Source of the DNA: a virus
Direction: 5' to 3' (one strand)
IMG/VR virus record: IMGVR_UViG_3300029319_000133
Span: 1 to 26,357 of that record
Length of the DNA stretch: 26,357 nt
Part shown: in pieces, positions 7,636 to 13,506 of the stretch
Numbering within the stretch: the stretch's first letter is position 1
Layout: each line of letters begins with the position of its first letter
The notes under the pieces: generated by a model
Told to the model about the DNA's origin: nothing
Databases searched by the model: none
The model's input: the letters and a program-made list of their open reading frames with translations, nothing else
Translations under genes and position numbers: made by a program

Positions 7636-7660
7636 GTAGTTTTCCCTCTAATAAAACTGC
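7636..7660 (+). other. Short intergenic hairpin
   Basis: GTAGTTTT (7636-7643) pairs with AAAACTGC (7653-7660), one G-U, 9-nt loop. It lies between the terminator-like hairpin and structured element 2 and may be part of the same RNA. Confidence 0.3.
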
Positions 7661-7673
7661 ACGATGACAATAT

Positions 7674-7790
7674 AAAGAGCAAGGTCGCTCACTCTGATAG
7701 TTACTCCATTCTATCTGATATGACTTAGTTACGGCTATAACTGATACAGTAAATGCCGATTCGCAATGGCTTTGGAATGTCTTGCTCTTT
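7674..7790 (+). ncRNA. Candidate structured element 2
   Basis: A perfect 10-bp closing stem, AAAGAGCAAG (7674-7683) with CTTGCTCTTT (7781-7790), encloses three neat hairpins. These are GATAG/CTATC (7696-7715, loop TTACTCCATT), AGTTA/TAACT (7727-7742) and GCC-G-ATT/AATGGC (7755-7770). The first loop (TCCA or CATTC) can pair with TGGA or GAATG at 7773-7779, just before the closing stem. A TTAATTTT tail and the next gene's AGGAGG follow. No coding frame runs through it. Confidence 0.5.
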
Positions 7791-7809
7791 TTAATTTTAG
7801 GAGGTTACT

Positions 7810-8103
7810 ATGACAAATCAAGAAATTCATCCACATAGTTGTTCCTGTGGAGACCCTGTGATAAATCATGCTCACGAGCATCCAGAGTTAGGATGTGTTT
7901 GCTTGACTTGTGGATTAGGTGAAGAAGTAGTGTTTGATGAAGATTTGGTAAAATATTTAGAAATGATGATAAAGTTGGTTGAAGACCCTAAAACAACAAC
8001 AAGATTTGACCATGTAAGAGGAGCTGTAGAGCAGAGAGAATTGATGGTATTATATCTAAATAAAGCAATAGAGATAATTACGTTAGGAAAACCTAAGAAA
8101 TAA
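7810..8103 (+). CDS. Cys/His-rich small protein, probable zinc binder
   Basis: A 97-aa protein with a Cys/His-rich N-terminus: HPHSCSCGDP, INHAHEHPELGC and VCLTCG give at least five Cys and several His in the first 45 residues, likely one or two zinc sites. The rest is helical (LVKYLEMMIKLVEDP, RELMVLYLNKAIEIIT). Strong TAGGAGG before the ATG. Family not recognised. Its isolation between two structured elements suggests an independently controlled early gene (inference). Confidence 0.7.
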   Translation: MTNQEIHPHSCSCGDPVINHAHEHPELGCVCLTCGLGEEVVFDEDLVKYLEMMIKLVEDPKTTTRFDHVRGAVEQRELMVLYLNKAIEIITLGKPKK

Positions 8104-8105
8104 TA

Positions 8106-8216
8106 TTTGAGTGTACTTCGGTGGTTAACGCGTAACCAGCTGTAGAAAAACGGCTCCCTACATTGCGCAGGGTCATGTACCGAATTCATGTGAGGATAAG
8201 GCCGAAGGCACTCAAA
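8106..8216 (+). ncRNA. Candidate structured element 3 (cloverleaf-like)
   Basis: Closing stem TTTGAGTG (8106-8113) with CACTCAAA (8209-8216). Inside, TTCGGT (8117-8122) pairs with ACCGAA (8179-8184) around three consecutive hairpins: GGTTA/TAACC (8123-8137), AGCTG/CGGCT (8138-8155, one G-U) and CCCT/AGGG (8156-8172). CTTCGG (8116-8121) can instead pair perfectly with CCGAAG (8202-8207), so two states compete. The layout recalls a cloverleaf but lacks tRNA consensus. It starts two bases after the preceding stop. The 461-base gap 8104-8564 contains only such elements. Confidence 0.5.
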
Positions 8217-8227
8217 GATTTTAAAAA

Positions 8228-8301
8228 TGGCTCAACAATTGTTTAGATTGATGTTTCAGAATATTAACGACGTGAAATTAAAATACACAAAGGTTGAGCC
8301 A
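8228..8301 (+). ncRNA. Candidate structured element 4
   Basis: A perfect 9-bp stem, TGGCTCAAC (8228-8236) with GTTGAGCCA (8293-8301), closes a 56-nt AT-rich interior with a TTTCA/TGAAA hairpin (8254-8277). No open frame is evident. It abuts the next element. Confidence 0.4.
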
Positions 8302-8310
8302 GAAGTTTAC

Positions 8311-8453
8311 AGGCACTGTTCTCTTTCTTATATCCACAACTACAGTATACAGAAAAGGACTCCGCATCCTTAGAGCAGTGCCTTATCTTTAAGAAAGAGT
8401 AGCACTAAGTCATATGGATATGTAGTGTGAAAAAGGTCAGACCTCTCTTTCTT
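8311..8453 (+). ncRNA. Candidate structured element 5, pseudoknot with alternative pairing
   Basis: Two perfect long stems interleave in A-B-A'-B' order. AGGCACTG (8311-8318) pairs with CAGTGCCT (8376-8383). CTCTTTCTTA (8321-8330) pairs with TAAGAAAGAG (8390-8399). This is a pseudoknot if both form. AAGGA/TCCTT (8355-8371) and a CACTA...CATAT-GG-ATATG-TAGTG hairpin (8403-8427) are also present. TCTCTTTCTT recurs exactly at 8444-8453, so 8391-8399 could pair upstream or downstream, a switch-like arrangement. Confidence 0.5.
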
Positions 8454-8455
8454 TA

Positions 8456-8535
8456 TTGCCTATCTAACGCAACAGTTTACTTACTCCATTGGTGCTGTGG
8501 CTCCGTTACTATCCGTTGGAGTCGGATGTAGGCAA
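8456..8535 (+). ncRNA. Candidate structured element 6 (ACTCCA-loop pseudoknot)
   Basis: TTGCCTA (8456-8462) pairs with TAGGCAA (8529-8535). Inside, ACAG/CTGT (8472-8498) closes a loop whose ACTCCA (8483-8488) is exactly complementary to TGGAGT (8517-8522). TGGAGT also overlaps a rival CTCC/GGAG pairing (8501-8504/8518-8521). AAAAATTTTTAA follows, then the next gene's AAAGGAG. It shares TTACTCCATT in a loop with element 2. Confidence 0.45.
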
Positions 8536-8564
8536 AAATTTTTAACACATACAAAGGAGAGCAA

Positions 8565-8648
8565 ATGAACATAATAGTAGCACTATTTATAGCAGTCGCA
8601 TTTGTATATGGACTGTATCAACTAACAATAGGAGATGAAAATGAGTAA
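8565..8648 (+). CDS. 27-aa single-membrane-span microprotein
   Basis: MNIIVALFIAVAFVYGLYQL followed by TIGDENE: almost the whole chain is one hydrophobic helix with a short acidic end. AAAGGAG lies seven nt before the ATG, a strong ribosome binding site that has no other use. Its last codons overlap the next gene's start, so it is probably a translated leader and membrane peptide. Role unknown; an inhibitor or holin-like peptide is possible. Confidence 0.6.
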   Translation: MNIIVALFIAVAFVYGLYQLTIGDENE

Positions 8649-8856
8649 AGCATTATTACACCTTATGCATAAAGACGAAATATTCTTGTATATGGTAGAT
8701 AAACAAGAGTTATTAGTCCATGCACAAAAGAATCCAGAAGCAAACAAGATGTTAATACCAAAATTGCAAGGTGCAATAGAAACTTGTAAGTATGTATTAG
8801 GTTTTGACTACATAAACAAAAAAGGAGAAGAAAATGCAGAATCAAGTGATAAGTAA
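8641..8856 (+). CDS. Small hypothetical helical protein
   Basis: A 71-aa protein (MSKALLHLMHKDEIFLYMVDKQELLV...) with no recognised domain. The ATG at 8641 is preferred to the one at 8635 because the AGGAG lies only a base or two before 8635 but about seven before 8641. It overlaps the membrane microprotein gene by 8 nt and the following gene by 23 nt. Helical and charged, with a Lys/Glu-rich end. Confidence 0.65.
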   Translation: MSKALLHLMHKDEIFLYMVDKQELLVHAQKNPEANKMLIPKLQGAIETCKYVLGFDYINKKGEENAESSDK

Positions 8857-9385
8857 AGGAGTAGCAAGTACGAGTAAAGAAGCTTATATAGAGCTTAATG
8901 AGAGTGGTGTTGGTGATACTCAAAGAGAAAGAATACTTTATCAAGTAAATAGTCATTTTAGAATTCATGATGAAGGATTAACAAACAGAGAAATTTGTAA
9001 TTTGACTGGATATGAAATAAATGCGGTTAGTGGAAGAGTAAATGATTTAAAGAAAGATGGTATGTTGGAAGTAGATAAGAAAAAAAAGTGTTCAATAACT
9101 GGTAAAAAAGTAAATACTGTTATACCAATGAACGTAATGCTTCAAGAAAGTTTCAATAAAATGAGACTATTACTTGGCATATACAAGTATAAAAGAGTAA
9201 AGATAGTAAAAGATGAGCATGGAGATTGGATACTAAGTATATCTAGACATCAACAGCTAGAAGAAAAACACTATCTTAGTATTCAAGTCAATACTGGATT
9301 GAGATTAATACAAAATCGTTGGGAAGACTCTTGTACTGGATACTGTTACAACTACACAATACAAAAAGTAAGAGGAGAGATATGA
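8834..9385 (+). CDS. Winged helix-turn-helix protein
   Basis: A 183-aa protein. Residues about 30-95 read as a winged helix: RERILYQVNSHFRIHDEGLTNREICNLTG, then INAVSGRVNDLKKDGMLEV and a wing with KKKCSITGKKVNTV. The pattern 'LT--EI---TG--I--VSGR---L--DG' is typical of phage MarR/ArsR-like wHTH proteins. The C-terminal half is a separate alpha/beta region (ILSISRHQQLEEKHYLSIQVN) I cannot place. Strong AAAGGAG before the ATG; overlaps the upstream gene by 23 nt. Likely a transcription regulator or a DNA-binding adaptor. Confidence 0.65.
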   Translation: MQNQVISKGVASTSKEAYIELNESGVGDTQRERILYQVNSHFRIHDEGLTNREICNLTGYEINAVSGRVNDLKKDGMLEVDKKKKCSITGKKVNTVIPMNVMLQESFNKMRLLLGIYKYKRVKIVKDEHGDWILSISRHQQLEEKHYLSIQVNTGLRLIQNRWEDSCTGYCYNYTIQKVRGEI

Positions 9386-9726
9386 AGTATGAACAACTAA
9401 ATGGTATTAAGAGAGCATTAGCAGATGGAAGTAGTTTGATTGGTCATGTGGATTTGATACCTATAAGTCTTGTAAGAAAGTTTGGAGAACCATCGTGGAG
9501 TGGAAATGGTAAGTCATCTGGAGAATATATATTTAGGTCTACAAACAATGACGATATTATAATCACATTGTATGAATGGAAATGGACAAAATATTACGAA
9601 GAAGACAATCCGTATACTGTAAAACAATTTTGGAAACATTGTTATCCAATAAGGTTCAATGTCGCTGGATTCAAAAAGTCACATCTTATTGATTTTGAAC
9701 AATGGATTAAGCGTGCTGTAAAGTAA
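9382..9726 (+). CDS. Hypothetical protein
   Basis: A 114-aa protein, start set at the ATG at 9382 (AGAGGAGAG just upstream; ATGA overlap with the wHTH gene stop). Aromatic-rich centre (LYEWKWTKYYEEDN, KQFWKHCYPIRFNV) and a basic end. It looks like a small globular alpha/beta fold; no family recognised. Coupling to the wHTH gene suggests a functional link. A structured intergenic element follows it. Confidence 0.65.
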   Translation: MKYEQLNGIKRALADGSSLIGHVDLIPISLVRKFGEPSWSGNGKSSGEYIFRSTNNDDIIITLYEWKWTKYYEEDNPYTVKQFWKHCYPIRFNVAGFKKSHLIDFEQWIKRAVK

Positions 9727-9734
9727 TGGTATGT

Positions 9735-9809
9735 GGACAGATATGGCGGCTAATTAACACTTCATCTAGTACGGGGCCCTCACGAAGTCACTTAATTAGT
9801 CGTCTGTCT
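9735..9809 (+). ncRNA. Candidate structured element 7 (long hairpin, palindromic loop)
   Basis: An extended hairpin with stacked helices. GGACAGA (9735-9741) pairs with TCTGTCT (9803-9809), one terminal G-U. CGGCTAATTAA (9747-9757) pairs with TTAATTAGTCG (9792-9802), one G-U. ACTTC (9759-9763) pairs with GAAGT (9784-9788). The apical loop holds the self-complementary GGGCCC (9774-9779), which could form a loop-loop dimer. It starts nine nt after a stop codon and precedes the next gene's AAGGAG. Confidence 0.55.
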
Positions 9810-9863
9810 GTTGACTATAAGTATTGATATTATTAAATTTAGGAGACATATAAGGAGAGAAAT

Positions 9864-10640
9864 ATGGACATTGAAAGCATTTATAATGCCTACCTAAAAG
9901 AAGAAGAAAAGACTAAGCAAAGAGATAAGAATGTATTTCATGCTTCGTCTGCTGGTTCTTGTTACAGAAAACAAATGTATTCTTATTATGATTATCCATC
10001 TGATGTAAAAGATGATAAGTCATATAGATTGTTAAGACTTGGAACTATTGTGCATAAAGATGTTGAAAAAGCATTAATGAGTTATGCTGCTAAAGTAGGA
10101 GAGATGAATCCTAATACTGATGTACCAATAACTAGAGGTATCCATTTTGAAGAAAAAATTAAGTTAGAACAATTAGAAGTATCTGGTACATTTGATGCTG
10201 GTGAAAGAATAGTAGATACTATCAATGATACTGTTGAATTTAATTTATATGATTTGAAGACAGCAGCTGCTTACAAGTGGACTACTAAGTTTGGTAGAAA
10301 ACAAAATAGAGTTGCTGATTCTGATTTGAATTACAAACTTCAATTAGGTACTTATGCTTTAGGAATAAGGCATAGATACAATCCAGATAGAATCAATATG
10401 TATCTAGTGTGGTACAACAAAAATACATCCCAGATGAGAGAACAACTAGTTTCTCCAGAATGGATAAACAAAGCTCTTGAGTATTGGGAAGAAGTATATG
10501 AAATAAAAGAAGACTTAGGCAAAGCATTTGAAACAGAACTAGAACCTATGATTACATACGGAGTACCTATGCAAGATTGGGAATGTAGTTACTGTCAATT
10601 TGAAAGCATATGCCCAAGCACATTATCTAAAAAGAAATAA
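9864..10640 (+). CDS. Cas4/RecB-like PD-(D/E)XK nuclease with Fe-S cysteines
   Basis: A 258-aa nuclease of the PDDEXK_1/Cas4 group. Motifs in order: C33 in GSCYRKQ, H64 in TIVHKDVEKAL, D111 in SGTFDAG, D130-x-K132 in LYDLKTA, and Q160-x3-Y164 in QLGTY. C241, C244 and C250 follow in CSYCQFESIC. The H-D-DxK-QxxxY series is the RecB-type active site, and one early plus three late cysteines is the Cas4/AddB 4Fe-4S arrangement. It probably resects DNA ends to produce single strands for the Rad52-like protein encoded next. Strong AAGGAG before the ATG. No CRISPR array or other cas gene is near, so this is a phage recombination nuclease. Confidence 0.9.
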   Translation: MDIESIYNAYLKEEEKTKQRDKNVFHASSAGSCYRKQMYSYYDYPSDVKDDKSYRLLRLGTIVHKDVEKALMSYAAKVGEMNPNTDVPITRGIHFEEKIKLEQLEVSGTFDAGERIVDTINDTVEFNLYDLKTAAAYKWTTKFGRKQNRVADSDLNYKLQLGTYALGIRHRYNPDRINMYLVWYNKNTSQMREQLVSPEWINKALEYWEEVYEIKEDLGKAFETELEPMITYGVPMQDWECSYCQFESICPSTLSKKK

Positions 10641-10653
10641 CAAAGGAAACACA

Positions 10654-11286
10654 ATGGAAAACAACACACCTATCATAGTTGATGAGTCTATGTTGTCAAC
10701 TACTGATGAAATAAGAAAAGCAATCACAATAAAACACAAGAAAGTTTCATTTATGAAAACTCCTAAACCATATGTTAAACAAAAACAAGGTATGGATTAT
10801 GTAGAGTATTCGTATATGAGAGAAGTTGCTGATAAAGAATGGCCAGGTTGGTCTTGGGAGATTATAAATACCGAAATGCATGGCAGTGCTGCTTATGTAG
10901 TACATGGAAGATTGAAGTGGTACGATGAGGGTATTTGGCGTACAGGAGATATGGTAGCAGGTCACAGGATACAAGTAAAAAGAGGAACTGGAGAGTTTGT
11001 AGATATTGGTAACGATGTTAAAGCTGCTAATACAGATGCAATAAAGAAAGCATTTAATATGTATATGAATATTGCGGATGATGTGTATAGAAATCAAATA
11101 GAAGATATGGAACTGTCAGATGAAGAAAAGAATGATATACTTGTTCTTGCTTCAGAACTAGGAGATGACAGAATGGCATCTATACATAAACTAATCAATG
11201 ATGGACAATTGAACAAAGCAAACTACAAAGGTTCAGTAAACAAACTACAAAGAGAGATAGACAATGCAAAGAATACAAACAAATGA
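10654..11286 (+). CDS. Rad52-like single-strand annealing protein
   Basis: A 210-aa protein, start at the ATG at 10654 with CAAAGGAAAC upstream (the frame is open further upstream but runs into the nuclease gene). The core resembles the Rad52/Rad22 fold: VEYSYMREVADKEWPGWSWEI, a beta stretch (YVVHGRLKWY...TGDMVAGHRIQV), then the hallmark helix block DIGNDVKAANTDAIKKAFNM about residues 117-137. That block parallels the 'AVTDALKRALRTFG' signature of Rad52. A charged C-terminal helical region follows. With the adjacent Cas4-like nuclease and SSB-like protein it forms a phage recombination set. ERF or Sak subfamily assignment would need a search. Confidence 0.7.
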   Translation: MENNTPIIVDESMLSTTDEIRKAITIKHKKVSFMKTPKPYVKQKQGMDYVEYSYMREVADKEWPGWSWEIINTEMHGSAAYVVHGRLKWYDEGIWRTGDMVAGHRIQVKRGTGEFVDIGNDVKAANTDAIKKAFNMYMNIADDVYRNQIEDMELSDEEKNDILVLASELGDDRMASIHKLINDGQLNKANYKGSVNKLQREIDNAKNTNK

Positions 11287-11554
11287 TGACGAGTATTTGG
11301 TAGAAGGTGAAGTTTATTCTGTAGGTACATCAGATGGAAGAGAGTTCAATCAGATGGTATTTACAGGAAAGAAAAACTTCAATGGTAAACCAATGATGAC
11401 TTTCAAGAGATTGCAAACTGGTAAATCACTTGTGATTAATCCTTCATATCATGCTTTCAGTATGGAAGAAGAACCAGAACCATTGCCAGAAGACTTGGAA
11501 TCAAGAATAGACGTAAACATACAAAACCGAATAAAAGGAGACTACAATGGGTAA
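11264..11554 (+). CDS. Hypothetical beta-rich protein in recombination cluster
   Basis: A 96-aa protein overlapping the Rad52-like gene by 23 nt. The first 65 residues alternate hydrophobic and polar residues (YLVEGEVYSVGTSDGREFNQMVFTG then MMTFKRLQTGKSLVINPS), suggesting a small beta-barrel (SH3 or OB-like). The tail is acidic (EEEPEPLPEDLESR). Not recognised; position suggests an accessory factor for single-strand annealing or DNA binding (inference). Confidence 0.65.
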   Translation: MQRIQTNDDEYLVEGEVYSVGTSDGREFNQMVFTGKKNFNGKPMMTFKRLQTGKSLVINPSYHAFSMEEEPEPLPEDLESRIDVNIQNRIKGDYNG

Positions 11555-11816
11555 AATCAAACAAAGTGACCTAGATAAACTTAAGGAGGCTGGCAAATTG
11601 TCAGCTTCTGCCGAAAAAGCACTTAAGAAAACTAAGTCAGTATCAAAGAAAACAACCACTACAAGAAGGTTTATTAAGACAAAGAATGGAACATATGTTT
11701 CACCTAGTCTTTACTTTCGTGGTGGTAGAGGACTTGAACCATCAGATGAGATGATTAAGTTTCAAGCAGAATACGACAAACTAGTAACTAAATACACAAC
11801 AACGAATACTAAATAG
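11547..11816 (+). CDS. Lys/Thr-rich basic protein
   Basis: An 89-aa protein with a strongly basic N-terminal half (LKKTKSVSKKTTTTRRFIKTKNG) and AAAAGGAG before its ATG. The composition suggests nucleic-acid binding through a flexible tail. Overlaps the previous gene by 8 nt; the next starts 9 nt later, so it is within the recombination operon. No family recognised. Confidence 0.65.
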   Translation: MGKIKQSDLDKLKEAGKLSASAEKALKKTKSVSKKTTTTRRFIKTKNGTYVSPSLYFRGGRGLEPSDEMIKFQAEYDKLVTKYTTTNTK

Positions 11817-11825
11817 GAGAATACA

Positions 11826-12458
11826 ATGGCAAAAGAACTAGAAAATGTTCTATTCGATAGCAACAAGAAAGAAGCATTTGTACCAGTAGAAGAAGGTACA
11901 TACTTTGCTCACATCTCAGAACTTACTACTAAAGAGATGAATACAAAGGCTGGGCCTGCTATCATTGTAAACATGGGATACACATTGGATGATAAGTGTG
12001 CTACGTTAGACCAACCAGCATATGAGATGGTAGGATACAAGCATAGATTAGATGTCAATGGTAAAAAGATTCCATTATTAGATTCAGATGGAAAACAGAA
12101 ATTGATACCTTGCACTCATTTGCCGGGTAAGAAATTTTACGACAATGGTTTCTTTATCTTTACTAACAATGAATCTGCTAACAAAAATAGCAAATACTTC
12201 AAATTGCTTGATTCTTTAGGTATCGAACTTGAAGAAGTAAATGGTATGAAGAAACTAGTGTTAGTAGAAGAAGAAGATGTAATAGGTCTTCCTGTTCAGA
12301 TTACACTTGAAACTCATACATATGTTACAAGAGATACAAAAGACTTGCCTATTGACCAACAAGAGAAAAGGTCTTTGTTAAAAGCAAATGAAGTAACATC
12401 ATGGGAAGGTGGAGAACGTATTAGTCAAGAAGAACTTGACGACGATGTTCCTTTCTAA
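11826..12458 (+). CDS. SSB-like single-stranded DNA-binding protein
   Basis: A 210-aa protein ending in EELDDDVPF, nearly identical to the bacterial SSB C-terminal tip (DDDIPF) that docks partner proteins. The body is beta-rich with extended strands (GPAIIVNMGYTL, NGFFIFTNN, VIGLPVQITLETHTYV) compatible with an OB-like fold, and is longer than a standard SSB OB domain. Position after the nuclease and annealing genes supports coating of single strands during replication and recombination. I infer that the tip recruits host or phage repair proteins. The alternative is another phage family that borrowed the tip. Confidence 0.65.
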   Translation: MAKELENVLFDSNKKEAFVPVEEGTYFAHISELTTKEMNTKAGPAIIVNMGYTLDDKCATLDQPAYEMVGYKHRLDVNGKKIPLLDSDGKQKLIPCTHLPGKKFYDNGFFIFTNNESANKNSKYFKLLDSLGIELEEVNGMKKLVLVEEEDVIGLPVQITLETHTYVTRDTKDLPIDQQEKRSLLKANEVTSWEGGERISQEELDDDVPF

Positions 12459-12469
12459 ATAAGTTGCAA

Positions 12470-12565
12470 CCGAGAGATATTACTTGTTAATTTTGAGACG
12501 AGGGTGGTGTGTATTCAACCCGTATACTCTCCATATATACTCGTCTCTCTCTCGGCATCACCCTC
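12470..12565 (+). ncRNA. Candidate structured element 8 (contiguous-helix pseudoknot)
   Basis: Three exactly abutting helices. CCGAGAGA (12470-12477) pairs with TCTCTCGG (12548-12555). GAGACGAG (12495-12502) pairs with CTCGTCTC (12540-12547). The following GGTGGTG (12503-12509) pairs with CATCACC (12556-12562, one G-U), extendable to 10 bp if 12500-12502 is released. The third helix crosses the others, giving a pseudoknot with no spacer between the 3' strands. A GTATA/TATAC hairpin (12522-12540) also fits inside. It lies 11 nt after a stop and just before the next gene's AAGGAG. This is the most convincing structured element in the window. Confidence 0.65.
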
Positions 12566-12584
12566 AAACAATTAAGGAGAGACA

Positions 12585-12842
12585 ATGAAAGAATCAACTG
12601 CTTTAATTAAACTAACAAAATCTGAAATAGATTTAATAATAAATTCTTTAGAACTTACTGAAAAGTTATCTGAGCATTTCAATGGATATGATGCAGATAA
12701 TATGTTTACATATAAAGTAAAACATGATTTCATTAAAATAAGAAAAGACATAATAGAAGGAGAGAACAACAATGAAACACAAAACAAAGTGGAACAGGAA
12801 ACTCAAGGAAATAAAAGAGCTTGTGTTATCTGCGATGACTGA
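12585..12842 (+). CDS. Small hypothetical helical protein
   Basis: An 85-aa protein with a strong AAGGAG before the ATG. The first 60 residues are helical (LTKSEIDLIINSLELTEKLSEHF, FIKIRKDIIEG); the end has CVICDD, a lone CxxC. Its last 71 nt are also covered by the next frame, so the true ends of one or both may differ. No family recognised. Confidence 0.6.
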   Translation: MKESTALIKLTKSEIDLIINSLELTEKLSEHFNGYDADNMFTYKVKHDFIKIRKDIIEGENNNETQNKVEQETQGNKRACVICDD

Positions 12843-13053
12843 TAAACCAATTTGGAAACCATCTAAAGGTTTGTCTTACATAAAAGATGTTCCTGTTGGT
12901 CAACTAGTTAAGGTTGGAAACCAAACAGCAATTGTTGTAGAACATACTGATGTATCAACAGTTATTCATTGTGTCGAATATGAAGGAGAAGATAAATCTT
13001 TTTATGTAGGTAAACATAGATGGGCAAATACAACGGAGGTCCAAACAATATGA
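12772..13053 (+). CDS. Hypothetical protein with small beta domain
   Basis: A 93-aa protein. AAGGAGAG lies about 10 nt before the ATG at 12772, inside the preceding gene, so an overlapping start is plausible; an alternative ATG at 12835 has no ribosome binding site. The C-terminal 70 residues look like a small beta-barrel (VPVGQLVKVGNQTAIVVEHT then VIHCVEYEGEDKSFYVG). The basic N-terminus (KHKTKWNRKLKEIKEL) could be an artefact if the later start is used. Unknown function. Confidence 0.55.
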   Translation: MKHKTKWNRKLKEIKELVLSAMTDKPIWKPSKGLSYIKDVPVGQLVKVGNQTAIVVEHTDVSTVIHCVEYEGEDKSFYVGKHRWANTTEVQTI

Positions 13054-13259
13054 GACAAGTTAAGTACAAACAAAATGAATATGATGCTAAAAAAGCAGAT
13101 GGGTCTATAAAGTATTGTACTAAATGTAAAAAGTGTTGGGAGATAACTGTTGGCTCAGCTCAATCTAATGGTAAAAAAAGAAGAAACTTATTGTATTATG
13201 ACAACTTTGTTTCTTATGGTAAAGAAAGAGAAATTTGTAAAATGTGTAAAGGAGAGTAA
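13050..13259 (+). CDS. Zinc-ribbon-like small protein
   Basis: A 69-aa protein with two cysteine knuckles, CTKCKKC near the start and CKMC near the end, spaced as in a small zinc ribbon of the kind found in phage HNH-associated or RNA polymerase-binding proteins. I chose the ATG at 13050 (ATGA overlap with the previous stop, ACGGAGG about nine nt upstream) over 13020, which lies inside the preceding gene. Basic between the knuckles (NGKKRR), so DNA or RNA binding is likely. Confidence 0.65.
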   Translation: MRQVKYKQNEYDAKKADGSIKYCTKCKKCWEITVGSAQSNGKKRRNLLYYDNFVSYGKEREICKMCKGE

Positions 13260-13260
13260 A

Positions 13261-13506
13261 ATGGGAAATATAAAAGATGCAATAGAAGACATAAATAAAA
13301 TGAAAGAACAAATGAATAAAGATGATTATTACGAAAAGTTGCAAATAGAACAAGAGTTGCAGATGAGGATAGATTGGTTAGAAAAAGGTTTGAAAGAAAT
13401 AACTGAGCAAGAAGGTTCAAGTTATAATGAATTTGAAAATTTAAAACAAATTGCTCAATTGTATTTAGATGGAGAACCTACAACTGCTGATGAATTCAAT
13501 GAGTAA
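13261..13506 (+). CDS. Small acidic coiled-coil protein
   Basis: An 81-aa, strongly helical acidic protein (INKMKEQMNKDDYYEKLQIEQ, RIDWLEKGLKEITEQEG). The ATG at 13261 has AAAGGAG seven nt upstream and follows the previous stop by one base, so it is preferred over the longer frame from 13150. No metal motif or membrane segment; unknown function, perhaps an antagonist or adaptor (inference). Confidence 0.6.
   Translation: MGNIKDAIEDINKMKEQMNKDDYYEKLQIEQELQMRIDWLEKGLKEITEQEGSSYNEFENLKQIAQLYLDGEPTTADEFNE

Noticed and set aside
8116-8184. A tRNA gene, because of the cloverleaf layout
   Set aside because: There is no GGTTC-type T-loop, the arms have no linkers, the anticodon-like loop is 8 nt and no CCA-compatible acceptor end follows. 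Kept only as a structured element.
8663-8968. Minus-strand hydrophobic frame opposite small early genes
   Set aside because: It is antisense to two genes with strong ribosome binding sites; the Leu/Phe/Ser-rich composition is typical of the complement of Lys/Glu-rich coding sequence.
9864-10640. Part of a CRISPR-Cas system, because the nuclease is Cas4-like
   Set aside because: No repeat-spacer array and no cas1, cas2 or effector gene is in the window; Cas4-like nucleases are common in phage recombination modules.
13150-13260. Upstream extension of the acidic coiled-coil protein
   Set aside because: The extension overlaps the zinc-ribbon gene in another frame, while the ATG at 13261 has a strong AAAGGAG.
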